Notes: generated by a model from the letters alone, not told the origin. Positions 1 to 8,169 are shown, numbered from the stretch's first letter. The stretch: 54,750 bases of DNA from an uncultured Litoreibacter sp. (GCA_947504205.1 CANNGL010000005.1:1-54750), one strand, 5' to 3'. A program made the numbers and translations.

Positions 1-77
1 AAGGCGGCCTGCGCTTCGCCATCCGCGAAGGCGGTCGCACCGTCGGAGCAGGCGTCGTCTCCAAAATTATCGACTAA
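1..77 (+). CDS. tuf: Elongation factor Tu, C-terminal end (partial)
   Basis: The first 77 bases encode the last 25 residues of EF-Tu, reading GGLRFAIREGGRTVGAGVVS followed by KIID and a TAA stop. This C-terminal beta-barrel segment is highly conserved. EF-Tu is the GTPase that carries aminoacyl-tRNA to the ribosome in the cytoplasm. The 5' part lies outside the window. A tuf copy directly upstream of rpsJ is the usual str-S10 arrangement in alphaproteobacteria. Confidence 0.95.
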   Translation, partial: GGLRFAIREGGRTVGAGVVSKIID

Positions 78-209
78 ACCAGAGCGTGGGCCGCAAGGCC
101 CCCGCACTGATCCCGGACGCTCCGGGGCTAACATAATTCAGGTTCGATGAGGGGTGCCGATGCGCGGTGCTCCTCCTCTCAACCTCCACCTCTTCGAGGG
201 AAAACCGAA
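78..209 (+). promoter_or_regulatory. tuf-rpsJ spacer / S10 leader with hairpins
   Basis: A 132-base spacer with two compact GC hairpins. One has stem GGGCC/GGCCC with a GCAA loop (88-101). The other has stem CCCGGA/TCCGGG (112-126). Neither has a T run, so they are not obvious terminators. They may be leader structures of the S10 mRNA or weak processing or termination signals behind tuf. A GAGGG stretch at 195-200 serves as ribosome binding site for rpsJ. Confidence 0.4.
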
Positions 210-524
210 ATGGCCGTAGCTAGCCAAAATATTCGCATCCGCCTGAAGGCTTTTGACTATCGGGTTCTGGACGCATCGACACAGGAGATCGTGAACACTG
301 CGAAGCGCACCGGCGCTGATGTTCGTGGCCCGATCCCTTTGCCGAACAAAATCGAGAAGTTCACCGTTCTGCGTGGACCTCACATCGACAAGAAATCCCG
401 CGATCAGTTCGAGATCCGTACGCATAAGCGTCTGCTCGACATCGTTGATCCAACACCACAGACCGTGGACGCGCTGATGAAGCTCGACCTTGCGGCGGGT
501 GTTGACGTTCAGATTTCGGTTTAA
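210..524 (+). CDS. rpsJ: 30S ribosomal protein S10
   Basis: A 104-residue S10, the usual size. It is a small-subunit head protein and also the NusE transcription antitermination factor. The conserved core [11 protein letters not shown], the [17 protein letters not shown] segment and the C-terminal VDVQISV are all visible. An upstream in-frame ATG at 147 would add 21 residues of low-complexity sequence. The start at 210 is preferred because it matches the family N-terminus and has a purine-rich ribosome binding site. First gene of the S10 block, 15 bases before rplC. Confidence 0.97.
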   Translation: MAVASQNIRIRLKAFDYRVLDASTQEIVNTAKRTGADVRGPIPLPNKIEKFTVLRGPHIDKKSRDQFEIRTHKRLLDIVDPTPQTVDALMKLDLAAGVDVQISV

Positions 525-539
525 GGAGGGCAATCAGAT

Positions 540-1430
540 ATGTTGCGCTCTGGTGTAATTGCAAAAAAGGTGGGCATGACCCGTCTTTTCATGGAGGACG
601 GAAAGCAGATTCCTGTGACCGTACTTCAACTGGACAAACTCGAAGTGGTCGCCACGCGTACCGCTGACAAGGACGGTTATTCGGCTGTTCAGCTTGGTGC
701 TGGTACGGCAAAAGCAAAGCGCACATCCAAGGCGATGCGCGGGCATTTTGCGGCTGCCAAAGTAGAGCCTAAGCGGAAGATCGCGGAATTTCGTGTCGCT
801 GAAGAGAACCTGATCCCGGTGGGTGAAGAGATTATCGCAGCTCACTATTTCGAAGGTCAATTTGTCGACGTTTCGGGCACCTCTATCGGTAAAGGTTTTG
901 CCGGTGCGATGAAACGGCACAACTTTGGTGGTCTTCGTGCCACGCACGGCGTTTCGATCTCTCATCGCTCGCATGGTTCGACCGGTCAATGTCAGGATCC
1001 CGGCAAGGTTTTCAAAGGCAAGAAGATGGCTGGCCACATGGGCGCTGCCCGCGTGACAACGCAGAACCTGCAAGTGGTCAAGACAGACGTGGATCGTGGC
1101 CTGATCATGATCAAAGGCGCTGTTCCGGGCTCCAAGGGTGGCTGGGTCACAGTTAAGGATGCGGTCAAGAAGCCGACACCTGAAAATGTGATCTACCCTG
1201 CGGCTCTGGCTTCTGCTGCGAAAGAAGCTGCGAAAGCTGCTGAAGAAGCCGCTGCAGCTGCAGCTGCCGAAGCCGAAGAAGAAGCCAAGCGTTTGGCTGA
1301 AGAGCAAGCCGCACAGGAAGCTGCTGCACTGGAAGAAGCCGAAGCTTCGATCGAAGCTGACAAGGCCGATGAAGGTGATGCACCTGCCGCAGATGCTGGC
1401 GAAGAAGGAGACAAGTCCGATGAAAGCTGA
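540..1430 (+). CDS. rplC: 50S ribosomal protein L3 with a long acidic/Ala tail
   Basis: L3 is an early-assembly large-subunit protein reaching the peptidyl-transferase region. The core (about 1-210) contains [15 protein letters not shown] at the start and the typical [20 protein letters not shown] loop. The protein has 296 residues, against roughly 210-240 for most L3 proteins. The excess is a C-terminal tail (about 212-296) made almost only of Ala, Glu, Lys and Asp, predicted helical then acidic. AAGGAGG at 524-530 is a strong Shine-Dalgarno. The 3' end overlaps rplD by 11 bases, so the two are probably translationally coupled. Confidence 0.97.
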   Translation: MLRSGVIAKKVGMTRLFMEDGKQIPVTVLQLDKLEVVATRTADKDGYSAVQLGAGTAKAKRTSKAMRGHFAAAKVEPKRKIAEFRVAEENLIPVGEEIIAAHYFEGQFVDVSGTSIGKGFAGAMKRHNFGGLRATHGVSISHRSHGSTGQCQDPGKVFKGKKMAGHMGAARVTTQNLQVVKTDVDRGLIMIKGAVPGSKGGWVTVKDAVKKPTPENVIYPAALASAAKEAAKAAEEAAAAAAAEAEEEAKRLAEEQAAQEAAALEEAEASIEADKADEGDAPAADAGEEGDKSDES

Positions 1431-2040
1431 TGCGATCAAACTGGACGGCAAGAAGGCTGGTTCCGTCGATCTCGACGACGCCATCTTCGGGCTTGAGCCA
1501 CGCGCGGACATTCTTCAGCGTGTGGTTCGCTGGCAGCGCAACAATGCGCAGGCTGGTACGCATAAGGTGAAAACCCGCTCTGAGGTCAGCTATTCGACCA
1601 AGAAGATCTATCGCCAGAAGGGCACCGGCGGCGCACGCCACGGCGCGCGCTCTGCTCCGATCTTCCGGGGTGGTGGTGTCTATAAAGGCCCAACACCGCG
1701 CAGCCATGGGCACGATCTGCCCAAGAAAGTGCGGAAGCTGGGTCTGATGCACGCGCTGTCTGCAAAGCAGGCCGCGGGTGAGCTGGTCATTCTTGACGGG
1801 ATCGATCTGAAGGACGCCAAGACCGGCGCTTTGGCCAAGCAAATCAAAGAGTTGGGCTGGAAGCGTGCTCTGATCATCGATGGCGCGGAAGTGAATGGCG
1901 ATTTCGTCAAAGCGGCCCGTAATATCGACGGTCTGGACGTGCTGCCGACACAAGGCGCCAACGTATATGACATCCTGAAACGTGACACTCTGGTGATCAC
2001 CAAAGCAGGTGTCGAAGCACTGGAGGCTCGCTTGAAATGA
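1420..2040 (+). CDS. rplD: 50S ribosomal protein L4
   Basis: A 206-residue L4, the normal length. It binds 23S rRNA and lines the exit tunnel; in enterobacteria it also represses the S10 operon. The loop [20 protein letters not shown] and the following [13 protein letters not shown], which reach the tunnel, are conserved. The ATG at 1420 lies inside the end of rplC and follows GAAGGAG at 1404-1410. An upstream in-frame ATG at 1369 would only translate rplC tail sequence in another frame. It overlaps rplW by 4 bases (ATGA). Confidence 0.97.
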   Translation: MKADAIKLDGKKAGSVDLDDAIFGLEPRADILQRVVRWQRNNAQAGTHKVKTRSEVSYSTKKIYRQKGTGGARHGARSAPIFRGGGVYKGPTPRSHGHDLPKKVRKLGLMHALSAKQAAGELVILDGIDLKDAKTGALAKQIKELGWKRALIIDGAEVNGDFVKAARNIDGLDVLPTQGANVYDILKRDTLVITKAGVEALEARLK

Positions 2041-2333
2041 GTGCCAAAGCTGAACATTATGACGTGATCCGCAAGCCGATCATCACCGAGAAAGCAACCA
2101 TGGCCTCCGAGGCCAATGCGGTTGTGTTCGAAGTGTCGATCGACGCGAACAAACCCCAGATCAAAGAGGCTGTCGAAAACCTCTTTGGTGTAAAGGTCAA
2201 AGCGGTCAACACGACGATTACAAAGGGTAAATCCAAGCGGTTCCGGGGCCAACTCGGCAAGCGCAAGGACGTCAAAAAGGCCTATGTGACCCTCGAAGAG
2301 GGCAACACGATCGACGTGTCGACCGGGCTGTAA
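2037..2333 (+). CDS. rplW: 50S ribosomal protein L23
   Basis: A 98-residue L23, the exit-tunnel protein that docks trigger factor and SRP. Typical segments are [17 protein letters not shown] near the N-terminus and [18 protein letters not shown] in the middle. The start overlaps the rplD stop as ATGA. L23 is normally followed directly by rplB. Here a REP-like hairpin, a strong terminator and about 15 kb of unrelated genes intervene. Confidence 0.97.
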   Translation: MSAKAEHYDVIRKPIITEKATMASEANAVVFEVSIDANKPQIKEAVENLFGVKVKAVNTTITKGKSKRFRGQLGKRKDVKKAYVTLEEGNTIDVSTGL

Positions 2334-2337
2334 GATC

Positions 2338-2361
2338 GGTGCGCATGAACGCGCACCCTAC
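2338..2361 (+). repeat. REP-like hairpin repeat, copy 1 (GTGCGC type)
   Basis: A 24-base palindromic unit with arms GGTGCGC and GCGCACC around loop ATGAAC, followed by CTAC (GTAG on the other strand, next to the stem). Identical copies lie at 17708 and 28993, with an inverted copy at 29026. A GTAG tetranucleotide at the hairpin foot is the hallmark of REP sequences recognised by RAYT (TnpA-REP) transposases. It sits 4 bases after the rplW stop. Confidence 0.8.
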
Positions 2362-2368
2362 GACATTG

Positions 2369-2405
2369 AAAACCCCGGCCGTGCAAGCGGCCGGGGTTTT
2401 TCTTT
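2369..2405 (+). terminator. Intrinsic terminator after rplW
   Basis: A 13-bp perfect stem (AAAACCCCGGCCG at 2369-2381 with CGGCCGGGGTTTT at 2388-2400), loop TGCAAG, followed by more T residues. This is a strong Rho-independent terminator that closes the rpsJ-rplC-rplD-rplW transcript. rplB would then need its own promoter. Confidence 0.92.
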
Positions 2406-2887
2406 GAAAGGTTAACAGTGCGTGCGTTGCGGGACCGCGCGAGGCTCAAAACCCCTTGGAATCATAGGTTAACGCTTATTTTTAAGGGAAAATCGCTGTC
2501 GTTTATCTGTAGGGTTCCCGTAGTTTTTCCGTAGCTACACGCGTACCGCACTCGCGTGATTAACGATGCGTACGGTGCCGAAAGGTTAACGGCTTGATCG
2601 GTGCCGGGGCAGGGGAGTGAGACGGGTGACGATGACCTGGCTGCCATAAAGCGGATCAGAAACACGGTTGGGTCGCCATCCCCAGGTCCGGCGAGCGCAG
2701 GAAGCGGACTTTGAGAGTTTCGAGACGGCCCTGAGCTGACCTTGGGCGAATGACATCTATGCTGCGGTGCGGTCCGTCGGAGGAGACATTCGCGGCGATT
2801 GCAAATTTCTAGTCGTGGCGGACTCACAGATCGTGGACGAAGCTTCTGTTGAGTCGCTAAGCGTGAGTGTCCTATTTCGTCATGACG
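2406..2887. other. Gap between the rplW terminator and the LysR gene
   Basis: About 480 bases without a convincing gene. Open frames here are short and contain no recognisable domain. The stretch at 2753-2770 (ATGACATC, then ATGCTGCGGTGCGG) resembles sequence at 10427-10446, suggesting a decayed repeat. The region looks like degenerate junction DNA at the left edge of insert 1. Confidence 0.4.
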
Positions 2888-3769
2888 TTAGACCAAATGT
2901 GCCACCAGAAACTCCATCAGCGCTCTTACGCGCCGTGGCTGGACCGCACCAGCTGGATAGACCATTTGAAGCGCGGTCGGTTCTGCTGAAAATGCCTCCA
3001 GTACCTCCACAAGATCACCAGTTGCCAGATCGGCACGGATGTCCCATTCGGACTTACGTGCAATTCCCTGACCACTCAGGCACCAACGCCGAATGAGGCC
3101 TCCATCATTGGCAATGCGGTTCCCCAAAACCCGCTGCGTTTTCATCTGCCCGTCGATTACAAAAGCCCAATCCTGATCAGTATTGGCTCCAAAGCGCATG
3201 ATCAGGCAGTTATGGTGGCTGAGATCATCGGGATGCATGGGTGTTCCGTTGCGCTTCAGATAGTCGGGTGCTGCGCAGACGATCCGACGGTTTGTCCCGA
3301 GTTTGCGCGACTTCATCGTGCTATCGGACAACTCGCCAAAGCGCAGCGCAAGATCGATGCCCTGCCCGACCAAATCAATATTTCCATCACTCAGCGTCAG
3401 GTCGATTGCTATTTCCGGGTGCTTTGACATGAATTGATCCAGCAGCGGAGCAAGTTGTGTGCGGCCCAGATCGCTTGGCGCACTCATGTGGATCGTGCCG
3501 GAAATCTTCTCCACCCCCAACTTTATCTTTGCCTCTGTCTCTTCCGTCTCAACCAATATGCGCCGGGCGCCCGTGACCAGCTCGCGGCCCTCGTCTGTCA
3601 GACTTATCGAGCGTGTTGTACGTGTCAGCAGGCGCACACCGTAATGGGCTTCAAGTGCGGCGAGCCGCTCTGTGACAGTCGCGGGCGACAATCCAACCTC
3701 GCGCCCCCCAGCCGCAAGCCCGCCCTTTTCCACGATCAGCAGGAAGAGCTTGAGATTTTCGATCAGCAT
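2888..3769 (-). CDS. LysR-family transcriptional regulator
   Basis: A 293-residue LysR-type regulator with an N-terminal winged HTH (about 5-62; recognition helix SPATVTERLAALE at 28-40) and a periplasmic-binding-like effector domain (about 90-290). The chosen ATG at 3769 matches the family N-terminus LIENLKLFLLIVE. A longer start at 3820 would add 17 Asn/Glu-rich residues. It is divergent from the VOC-SDR-MFS-ADH operon across a 103-base AT-rich spacer with an inverted repeat, so it probably controls that operon. The inducer is unknown. Confidence 0.92.
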   Translation of the reverse strand: MLIENLKLFLLIVEKGGLAAGGREVGLSPATVTERLAALEAHYGVRLLTRTTRSISLTDEGRELVTGARRILVETEETEAKIKLGVEKISGTIHMSAPSDLGRTQLAPLLDQFMSKHPEIAIDLTLSDGNIDLVGQGIDLALRFGELSDSTMKSRKLGTNRRIVCAAPDYLKRNGTPMHPDDLSHHNCLIMRFGANTDQDWAFVIDGQMKTQRVLGNRIANDGGLIRRWCLSGQGIARKSEWDIRADLATGDLVEVLEAFSAEPTALQMVYPAGAVQPRRVRALMEFLVAHLV

Positions 3770-3781
3770 TGATGTCTCATT

Positions 3782-3798
3782 ATTCGTTTTTTCCGAAT
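3782..3798. promoter_or_regulatory. Candidate LysR operator
   Basis: An inverted repeat ATTCG-N7-CGAAT in the AT-rich divergent spacer between the LysR gene and the VOC operon. It has the T-N11-A geometry of LysR boxes and lies 13-29 bases upstream of the regulator's ATG. Functional assignment is inference from layout. Confidence 0.5.
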
Positions 3799-3872
3799 TA
3801 TCATTTAGGAATTTATCCAATTATTTGGGTAAAGGGTAGGCGGTAGATGATGATCAACGAAAGGAGATCATC

Positions 3873-4256
3873 ATGCATCTCGATCACATCACCATCCGAA
3901 CACGCGATTTGCCCGAGACACGGGCATTCCTGCTCAAAGTCTTTGATGAGCTGGAAGAGCATGCCCGGCCCAAAGCGATCCACCGCATTCCGGGCCACTG
4001 GCTGTACGCCGGTGACAAGCCGATCATCCATCTGATCGGGGCGCGTGGCTACGGCACGGATACTGCCGCTGAAACTTACGACCATGTGGGCATCCATCTT
4101 GATGGCTACAGGAACTTCCGCGCCAAGCTCGAAGCTCTGGATATCCGCTATTCAACGATGGACCTCGAAGAGCTGGACGAGCGGCGGCTGTTTTTCCGCA
4201 CGCCTTCCGGTCCGCTCATCGAAGCCGTTTTCCATGAACCTATGCCCGCGAAATAG
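3873..4256 (+). CDS. VOC (glyoxalase/bleomycin-resistance) family protein
   Basis: A 127-residue single-module vicinal-oxygen-chelate protein. The family pattern shows as LDHITIRTRDL at the start, YDHVGIHLDGY in the middle and GPLIEAVF near the end. His5, His71 and Glu117 are the likely metal ligands. Members include glyoxalases, dioxygenases and resistance proteins; the substrate cannot be read from sequence. The start follows AAAGGAG. First gene of a four-gene operon, 10 bases before the SDR gene and divergent from LysR. Confidence 0.88.
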   Translation: MHLDHITIRTRDLPETRAFLLKVFDELEEHARPKAIHRIPGHWLYAGDKPIIHLIGARGYGTDTAAETYDHVGIHLDGYRNFRAKLEALDIRYSTMDLEELDERRLFFRTPSGPLIEAVFHEPMPAK

Positions 4257-4266
4257 GAGTCCTCCA

Positions 4267-4938
4267 ATGACCTTTACTAATGAAACCAAATCCATCGTCA
4301 TCGGCGGCACATCCGGGATCGGAAAAGCCGTCTCAACAGCGCTGGCAAACCGCGACGGAACCGTTGAAGTGGCAAGCCGGTCCACCGGACTCGATGTGAA
4401 AGATGAGGCCGCGATTGCAGCCTACTTTGATGCGCAAGGTCCGGTCGATCATGTCATTTTCACCGCCGGATCGTCAGCGCCAGGTGGTGCGGTGAAAGAC
4501 GTGCAGTTTGATGCCGCGAAGCAAGCCTTTGAGACCAAATTCTGGGGCGCGGTCGCCGTCGCCAAAGCAGCCGCACGTCATATCAAACCCGGCGGCACGA
4601 TCACGCTGACTTCCGGATTTCTCGCCCGGCGCACGGTGCCCGGAACCTACGTCAAAACCGCAATGAACGCGGCGCTGGAGGCTGTGGCCAAAATTCTCGC
4701 CAAGGAACTGGCCCCGGTCCGCGTCAATATCGTCAGCCCAGGCCTGACCGACACCGAAGCCTATGCCGGTATGACGGGCGATGCGCGGTCGTCGATGCTC
4801 AATAACGCCGCGAGATCACTGCCTGTGGGCAAGGTCGGCTCTGCCGATGATCTGGCCGCTGGCTACCTCTTCGCAATCGACAACCCCTTCGTCACCGGTG
4901 CCGTCATCGACATCGACGGTGGCGCATTGATCAACTGA
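4267..4938 (+). CDS. Short-chain dehydrogenase/reductase, atypical active site
   Basis: A 223-residue Rossmann-fold SDR. The cofactor motif GGTSGIGK is at 13-20 and the C-terminal half has VRVNIVSPG and the terminal VIDIDGGALIN. The canonical catalytic YxxxK is not present. The equivalent stretch reads GTYVKTAMNAALEAVAK. This variant is seen in a subgroup of bacterial SDRs. An open frame extends upstream to 4045, but that part translates the VOC gene out of frame; the ATG at 4267 follows AGGAG and is the real start. It lies 14 bases before the MFS gene. Confidence 0.88.
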   Translation: MTFTNETKSIVIGGTSGIGKAVSTALANRDGTVEVASRSTGLDVKDEAAIAAYFDAQGPVDHVIFTAGSSAPGGAVKDVQFDAAKQAFETKFWGAVAVAKAAARHIKPGGTITLTSGFLARRTVPGTYVKTAMNAALEAVAKILAKELAPVRVNIVSPGLTDTEAYAGMTGDARSSMLNNAARSLPVGKVGSADDLAAGYLFAIDNPFVTGAVIDIDGGALIN

Positions 4939-4952
4939 AGGAGGACCAAATC

Positions 4953-6128
4953 ATGTCCCTCAAATCGAAAATGCCGCTGCAAGTCTGGATATTGACGCTC
5001 GCAGCATACGCCATCGGCACGGCAGAATTTGTCATTGCCGGTATTCTGACCCAGGTGGCCGAAAGCCTGAATATCTCTGAAGGTCAGGCGGGCCACCTCA
5101 TCACCGCCTACGCGATGGCCATCGTTATTGGTGGGCCGATCCTGACACTCTGGCTGGCCCGCTACCGCAAGCGCGTTGTGCTGATCGGTTTGATGGCACT
5201 CTTCGTCGTCTCGAACCTGATCACAGCCTTTGCAACTGATTATACGACACTGATGATCAGCCGGCTCATGGCTGGCCTGACACAGGGGCCATTCTACGGC
5301 ATTGGGGCCGTTGTTGCGACGCGGCTGGTTGCAAAGGACATGGAAGGCCAAGCGGTCGGCCAGATGTTTGCAGGCCTGACTCTGGCCAACGTTCTGGGTG
5401 TTCCCGGTGGCGCGTGGATCGGCAATATGTTCGGCTGGAACACGACGTTTATCGTCGTCGCCCTGCTTGGTGCATTGGCTGCCGCGGCTATTGCTGTAGC
5501 GATTCCGCCGCAGGATGCCGAAGAGCCGAAATCCATCCGCTCGCAGATCGGTGCATTCCGCAATCCGCAACTGCTGGCCAGTTTGTTTATCACAACGCTT
5601 GGCTGGGTCGGGTTCATGACCTTCTACGGCTACATCGCGCCGATCGCGGAACAGGTCGCAGGCTTTGAGCGGTCGTCCCTGACATGGATCCTGGTCATCA
5701 TCGGGCTGGGTCTGGTTCTGGGCAACACGTTGGGTGGCAAGACGGCCGACAAGAATCTCAGCGCATCCCTGATCGGTTGGCCTGCCGCAATGATCGCCTC
5801 CCTGATCGCGGTCGGTCTGGTGGCCTCGCAACCTTACCTGTTCGTTGCCGCCGCCTTCGTCTTTGGCGTGGTTTCTTTCGCCAACGTCCCGCCGATGCAG
5901 ATGCGCGTCATGAAGCATGGCGGGTACGCACCGGAGCTCGCTGCGACGGCCAACATCTCGGCCTTCAACATCGCCAATGCTCTGGGCGGCATCATCGGTG
6001 GCGCGGTTGTCGATAGCACGCTGGGAGCAGCTTACATCCCCTTCGCTGCGATCATCGTGCCCGCAATCGGTCTCGCCTTCATCATCTGGCAGGAGCGGAA
6101 ACATCCTTCCGTTCCCGTCGCAGCCTAA
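4953..6128 (+). CDS. MFS transporter, DHA1-like (AraJ/YdhP type)
   Basis: A 391-residue inner-membrane protein with about 12 hydrophobic segments and a short charged central loop (about 187-205). The N-terminal AAYAIGTAEFVIAGIL and the GLTQGPFYGIGAVVATRLV region in TM4-5 are typical of the arabinose-efflux/DHA1 group of drug-proton antiporters. It is preceded by AAGGAGG and lies between the SDR and ADH genes. The likely role is export of a toxic or catabolic compound handled by the operon; the substrate is unknown. Confidence 0.9.
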   Translation: MSLKSKMPLQVWILTLAAYAIGTAEFVIAGILTQVAESLNISEGQAGHLITAYAMAIVIGGPILTLWLARYRKRVVLIGLMALFVVSNLITAFATDYTTLMISRLMAGLTQGPFYGIGAVVATRLVAKDMEGQAVGQMFAGLTLANVLGVPGGAWIGNMFGWNTTFIVVALLGALAAAAIAVAIPPQDAEEPKSIRSQIGAFRNPQLLASLFITTLGWVGFMTFYGYIAPIAEQVAGFERSSLTWILVIIGLGLVLGNTLGGKTADKNLSASLIGWPAAMIASLIAVGLVASQPYLFVAAAFVFGVVSFANVPPMQMRVMKHGGYAPELAATANISAFNIANALGGIIGGAVVDSTLGAAYIPFAAIIVPAIGLAFIIWQERKHPSVPVAA

Positions 6129-6157
6129 TCCTTAACCCAATTCAAAGGAACAAAACC

Positions 6158-7168
6158 ATGAAAGCTGTAGGATTTACCCACTACTTGCCAGTCGAGGATG
6201 GTAATGCGTTTCTCGATCTGGAAATCGAAAAACCAACGCCTGAGGGGCGCGACATTCTGGTGAATATCAAAGCCGTCGCGGTTAACCCGGTTGATACCAA
6301 AGTGCGTGCTCCCAAGGACAAGATCGAAAGATCGGCGCGTATCATCGGTTATGATGCGTCCGGAATTGTCGACGCAGTCGGTCCTGACGTCGCGCTCTTT
6401 AAGCCCGGTGATGAGGTTTACTATGCAGGTGACATCACCCGACCCGGCAGCAATTCGGAATATCATCTGGTCGATGAACGCATTGTTGGACACAAACCCA
6501 AGTCTCTGACCCACGCCGAGGCGGCCGCCCTGCCGCTGACGACGATCACGGCTTATGAGGCGCTCTTTGACCGGCTTGGCATTGACCGCGACGGTGGCAA
6601 CAAAGGCGAATCCATCCTGATTATCGGCGCAGGCGGCGGTGTCGGGTCCATCGGAGTCCAACTGGCCAGACAGGCCGGACTGGACGTCATCGCAACAGCG
6701 TCACGGCCTGAAACAGAGAATTGGGTGCGCGAATTCGGCGCGGATCACGTCGTCAATCACCGTAAGGACATGCCGAAACAGGTCCGCGCGCTTGGCTTTG
6801 TGCATGTCGATCACATCGCCATTTTTAACGACATGCTGCATTGGAACGCCGCGGTGGAGTTGGTCCGGCCCCAAGGCGGGATCGTGTCCATCGATGATAC
6901 GGATCTGCCGATGCCAATGGCAGGGATGAAGACGAAAGCCGCGAGCTTCCACTGGGAGTTCATGTTCGCCCGCTCAATGCATCAGACGCCGGACATGATC
7001 GAACAGCATCACCTGCTATCTTACGTGGCCGATCAAATTGATGCAGGCAAAATCCGAACAACCGTATCCAAGGTCCTGTCACCGATAAACGCAGCCAACA
7101 TGCGTGAAGCACACCGTTTGGTCGAAACCGGGCAGGCCAAAGGTAAGATTGTAGTCGAAGTATTCTGA
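6158..7168 (+). CDS. Zinc-type alcohol dehydrogenase-like oxidoreductase
   Basis: A 336-residue medium-chain dehydrogenase/reductase. The N-terminal GroES-like domain has VNPVDTKVR and the NAD(P)-binding motif GAGGGVG is at 157-163. Cysteine zinc ligands are absent, as in the quinone-oxidoreductase-like branch (adh_fam_1/YogA type). It follows the MFS gene by 29 bases and ends the LysR-linked operon. Only 2 bases after its stop, an integrase-like reading frame begins, so the operon appears to abut a recombination scar. Substrate unknown, probably an alcohol, aldehyde or enone. Confidence 0.9.
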   Translation: MKAVGFTHYLPVEDGNAFLDLEIEKPTPEGRDILVNIKAVAVNPVDTKVRAPKDKIERSARIIGYDASGIVDAVGPDVALFKPGDEVYYAGDITRPGSNSEYHLVDERIVGHKPKSLTHAEAAALPLTTITAYEALFDRLGIDRDGGNKGESILIIGAGGGVGSIGVQLARQAGLDVIATASRPETENWVREFGADHVVNHRKDMPKQVRALGFVHVDHIAIFNDMLHWNAAVELVRPQGGIVSIDDTDLPMPMAGMKTKAASFHWEFMFARSMHQTPDMIEQHHLLSYVADQIDAGKIRTTVSKVLSPINAANMREAHRLVETGQAKGKIVVEVF

Positions 7169-7170
7169 CC

Positions 7171-7395
7171 ATGGCGCGGATCGAACGGGATTGGGTGACT
7201 TCGATCGGTCTTGAGGCGAGCGCCTACGGCACCCATTCGATGCGTAGAACCACGGTGACACAAATCTATAAAAAGACAGGAAACTTTCGCGCCGTTCAGC
7301 TCCTCCTGGGCCACACCAAGATGGACAGCACAGTCGGATACCTTGGCGTTGAACTCGACGATGCCTTAGCGACCGCCGAAGCCATCGAAATCTGA
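7171..7395 (+). pseudogene. Tyrosine recombinase (phage-type integrase), 3' remnant
   Basis: 74 codons match the catalytic C-terminal end of tyrosine recombinases: YGTHSMRR (His22, Arg25), the LLGHTK box (His48) and VGYLGVE with the candidate nucleophile Tyr57. Upstream catalytic domain, first Arg and core-binding domain are missing. The sequence changes abruptly at the ADH stop, 2 bases away. An intact enzyme would be over 180 residues, usually 300 or more. The apparent ATG is probably accidental. It is a relic of an integrative element and evidence of horizontal acquisition of the neighbouring cassette. Confidence 0.85.
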
Positions 7396-7444
7396 CTGAT
7401 TGGGCTGCTCACCTGGGCGGCCCTTAGCAGCCGTTCAGTCAACA

Positions 7445-7485
7445 TAATTGTTGCTGCAGTGCGGCCTTTCAAAGCGGTCACCCGA
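7445..7485. repeat. Degenerate intergenic repeat
   Basis: The stretch TGCTGCAGTGCGGCCTTTC followed by AAAGCGGTCA resembles sequence at 10438-10470 (GCGGCGGTGCGGCTTTTCGC, then AAAGCGGTCA). The two flank the sigma-factor module. They look like decayed copies of one intergenic repeat; alignment was by eye. Confidence 0.4.
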
Positions 7486-7540
7486 TCCGCCCCAACGACC
7501 TCTTTTGACGCAATACCCCGATCGTCGCTTTGCAACACCA

Positions 7541-7563
7541 AAGGCGGCCCAAAGGCCCGCCTT
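7541..7563 (-). terminator. Possible terminator of the sigma-factor operon
   Basis: A hairpin with 7-bp arms AAGGCGG/CCGCCTT, 20 bases beyond the stop codon of the minus-strand SRPBCC gene. It lacks a clear U tract, so termination is uncertain. Confidence 0.35.
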
Positions 7564-7583
7564 CGCAGTTTGTTCGCTTGTGT

Positions 7584-8084
7584 TTACGCCAAGGCGGCGA
7601 TGTTTTTGAGGCCAAGCTCGTAAGTTTTGCCCAGCATCCGGTCCATGAAGAGGCCGAAGATGCGGAAGACCGGGTTGAAGCCCATGTCCGAGGTTACAGT
7701 CCAAGTTACTTGCGATCCTGCGCCGTTTGGCTTGGCCTCGATGGTTTGCACAGGCTTGCCCATGGCACCAAGGTCGATGAGGTGGGTGACGCGGGTGGCG
7801 GTGACCTCAGTCACTGTTTGTTTGCCTTTGCCTTCTTTACCGTCAAAGCGGAAACCGGAGCCTGTGCCTTCTGCGGGGCCAAACGGCGTAATCTTCAGGT
7901 CTGGGTCTGTGGTGCAATAAGGATTGAAGGTCTGGAAGCCGTCAGTGCTGGCGACGCGGGCGATGATGTCTTGGGGCCGCATGTCGACCTGTGTTTGACG
8001 GGTAACGACGACTTTGCGTGGCAGGAGGAGCGCAATCAAAGCGACTGCGGCAACGATGGCGATAACTGTGTAAACGAAGGTCAT
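7584..8084 (-). CDS. SRPBCC family protein, membrane-anchored (paralogue 2)
   Basis: A 166-residue protein. An N-terminal hydrophobic segment (about 2-21) probably anchors it, followed by a START/SRPBCC-like domain (about 30-160). It is clearly paralogous to the protein at 9778-10290. Shared stretches include FNPY, GSGF.F, QTV..VTA, VTW and NPVFR..GLFMD. The ATG at 8084 is preferred over an upstream one at 8138 because it matches the paralogue's start and follows AAGGA. It lies downstream of the sigma gene and is preceded by its own candidate ECF promoter. Ligand unknown. Confidence 0.85.
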   Translation of the reverse strand: MTFVYTVIAIVAAVALIALLLPRKVVVTRQTQVDMRPQDIIARVASTDGFQTFNPYCTTDPDLKITPFGPAEGTGSGFRFDGKEGKGKQTVTEVTATRVTHLIDLGAMGKPVQTIEAKPNGAGSQVTWTVTSDMGFNPVFRIFGLFMDRMLGKTYELGLKNIAALA

Positions 8085-8139
8085 TGGTGTGTTCCTTTTC
8101 TCTGTTGGACGGAAGAGTTTTTCTTCCCTTATGCCCACA

Positions 8140-8167
8140 CGACGAACACCGACGTCGCCAATCGACA
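8140..8167 (-). promoter_or_regulatory. Candidate ECF42-type promoter upstream of SRPBCC paralogue 2
   Basis: On the minus strand TGTCGA (8167-8162) is followed after exactly 17 bases by CGTCG (8144-8140), continuing TGTGGG. The same arrangement with the same spacing lies upstream of the other SRPBCC gene. TGTCGA and CG(A/T)C are the -35 and -10 elements described for ECF42 sigma factors. Confidence 0.7.
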
Positions 8168-8169
8168 GG

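Noticed and set aside
534-1511. 325-residue minus-strand frame over rplC
   Set aside because: Ser/Phe-rich translation caused by the Ala/Glu repeat tail of L3 on the other strand; not a gene.
2462-2827. 121-residue minus-strand frame between rplW and LysR
   Set aside because: No domain, Ser/Pro/Arg-rich, no ribosome binding site; considered as an integrase fragment but without motif support.
4863-6104. 413-residue minus-strand frame over the MFS gene
   Set aside because: Shadow of the transporter; rich in Arg, Asp, His and Cys, with no recognisable domain.
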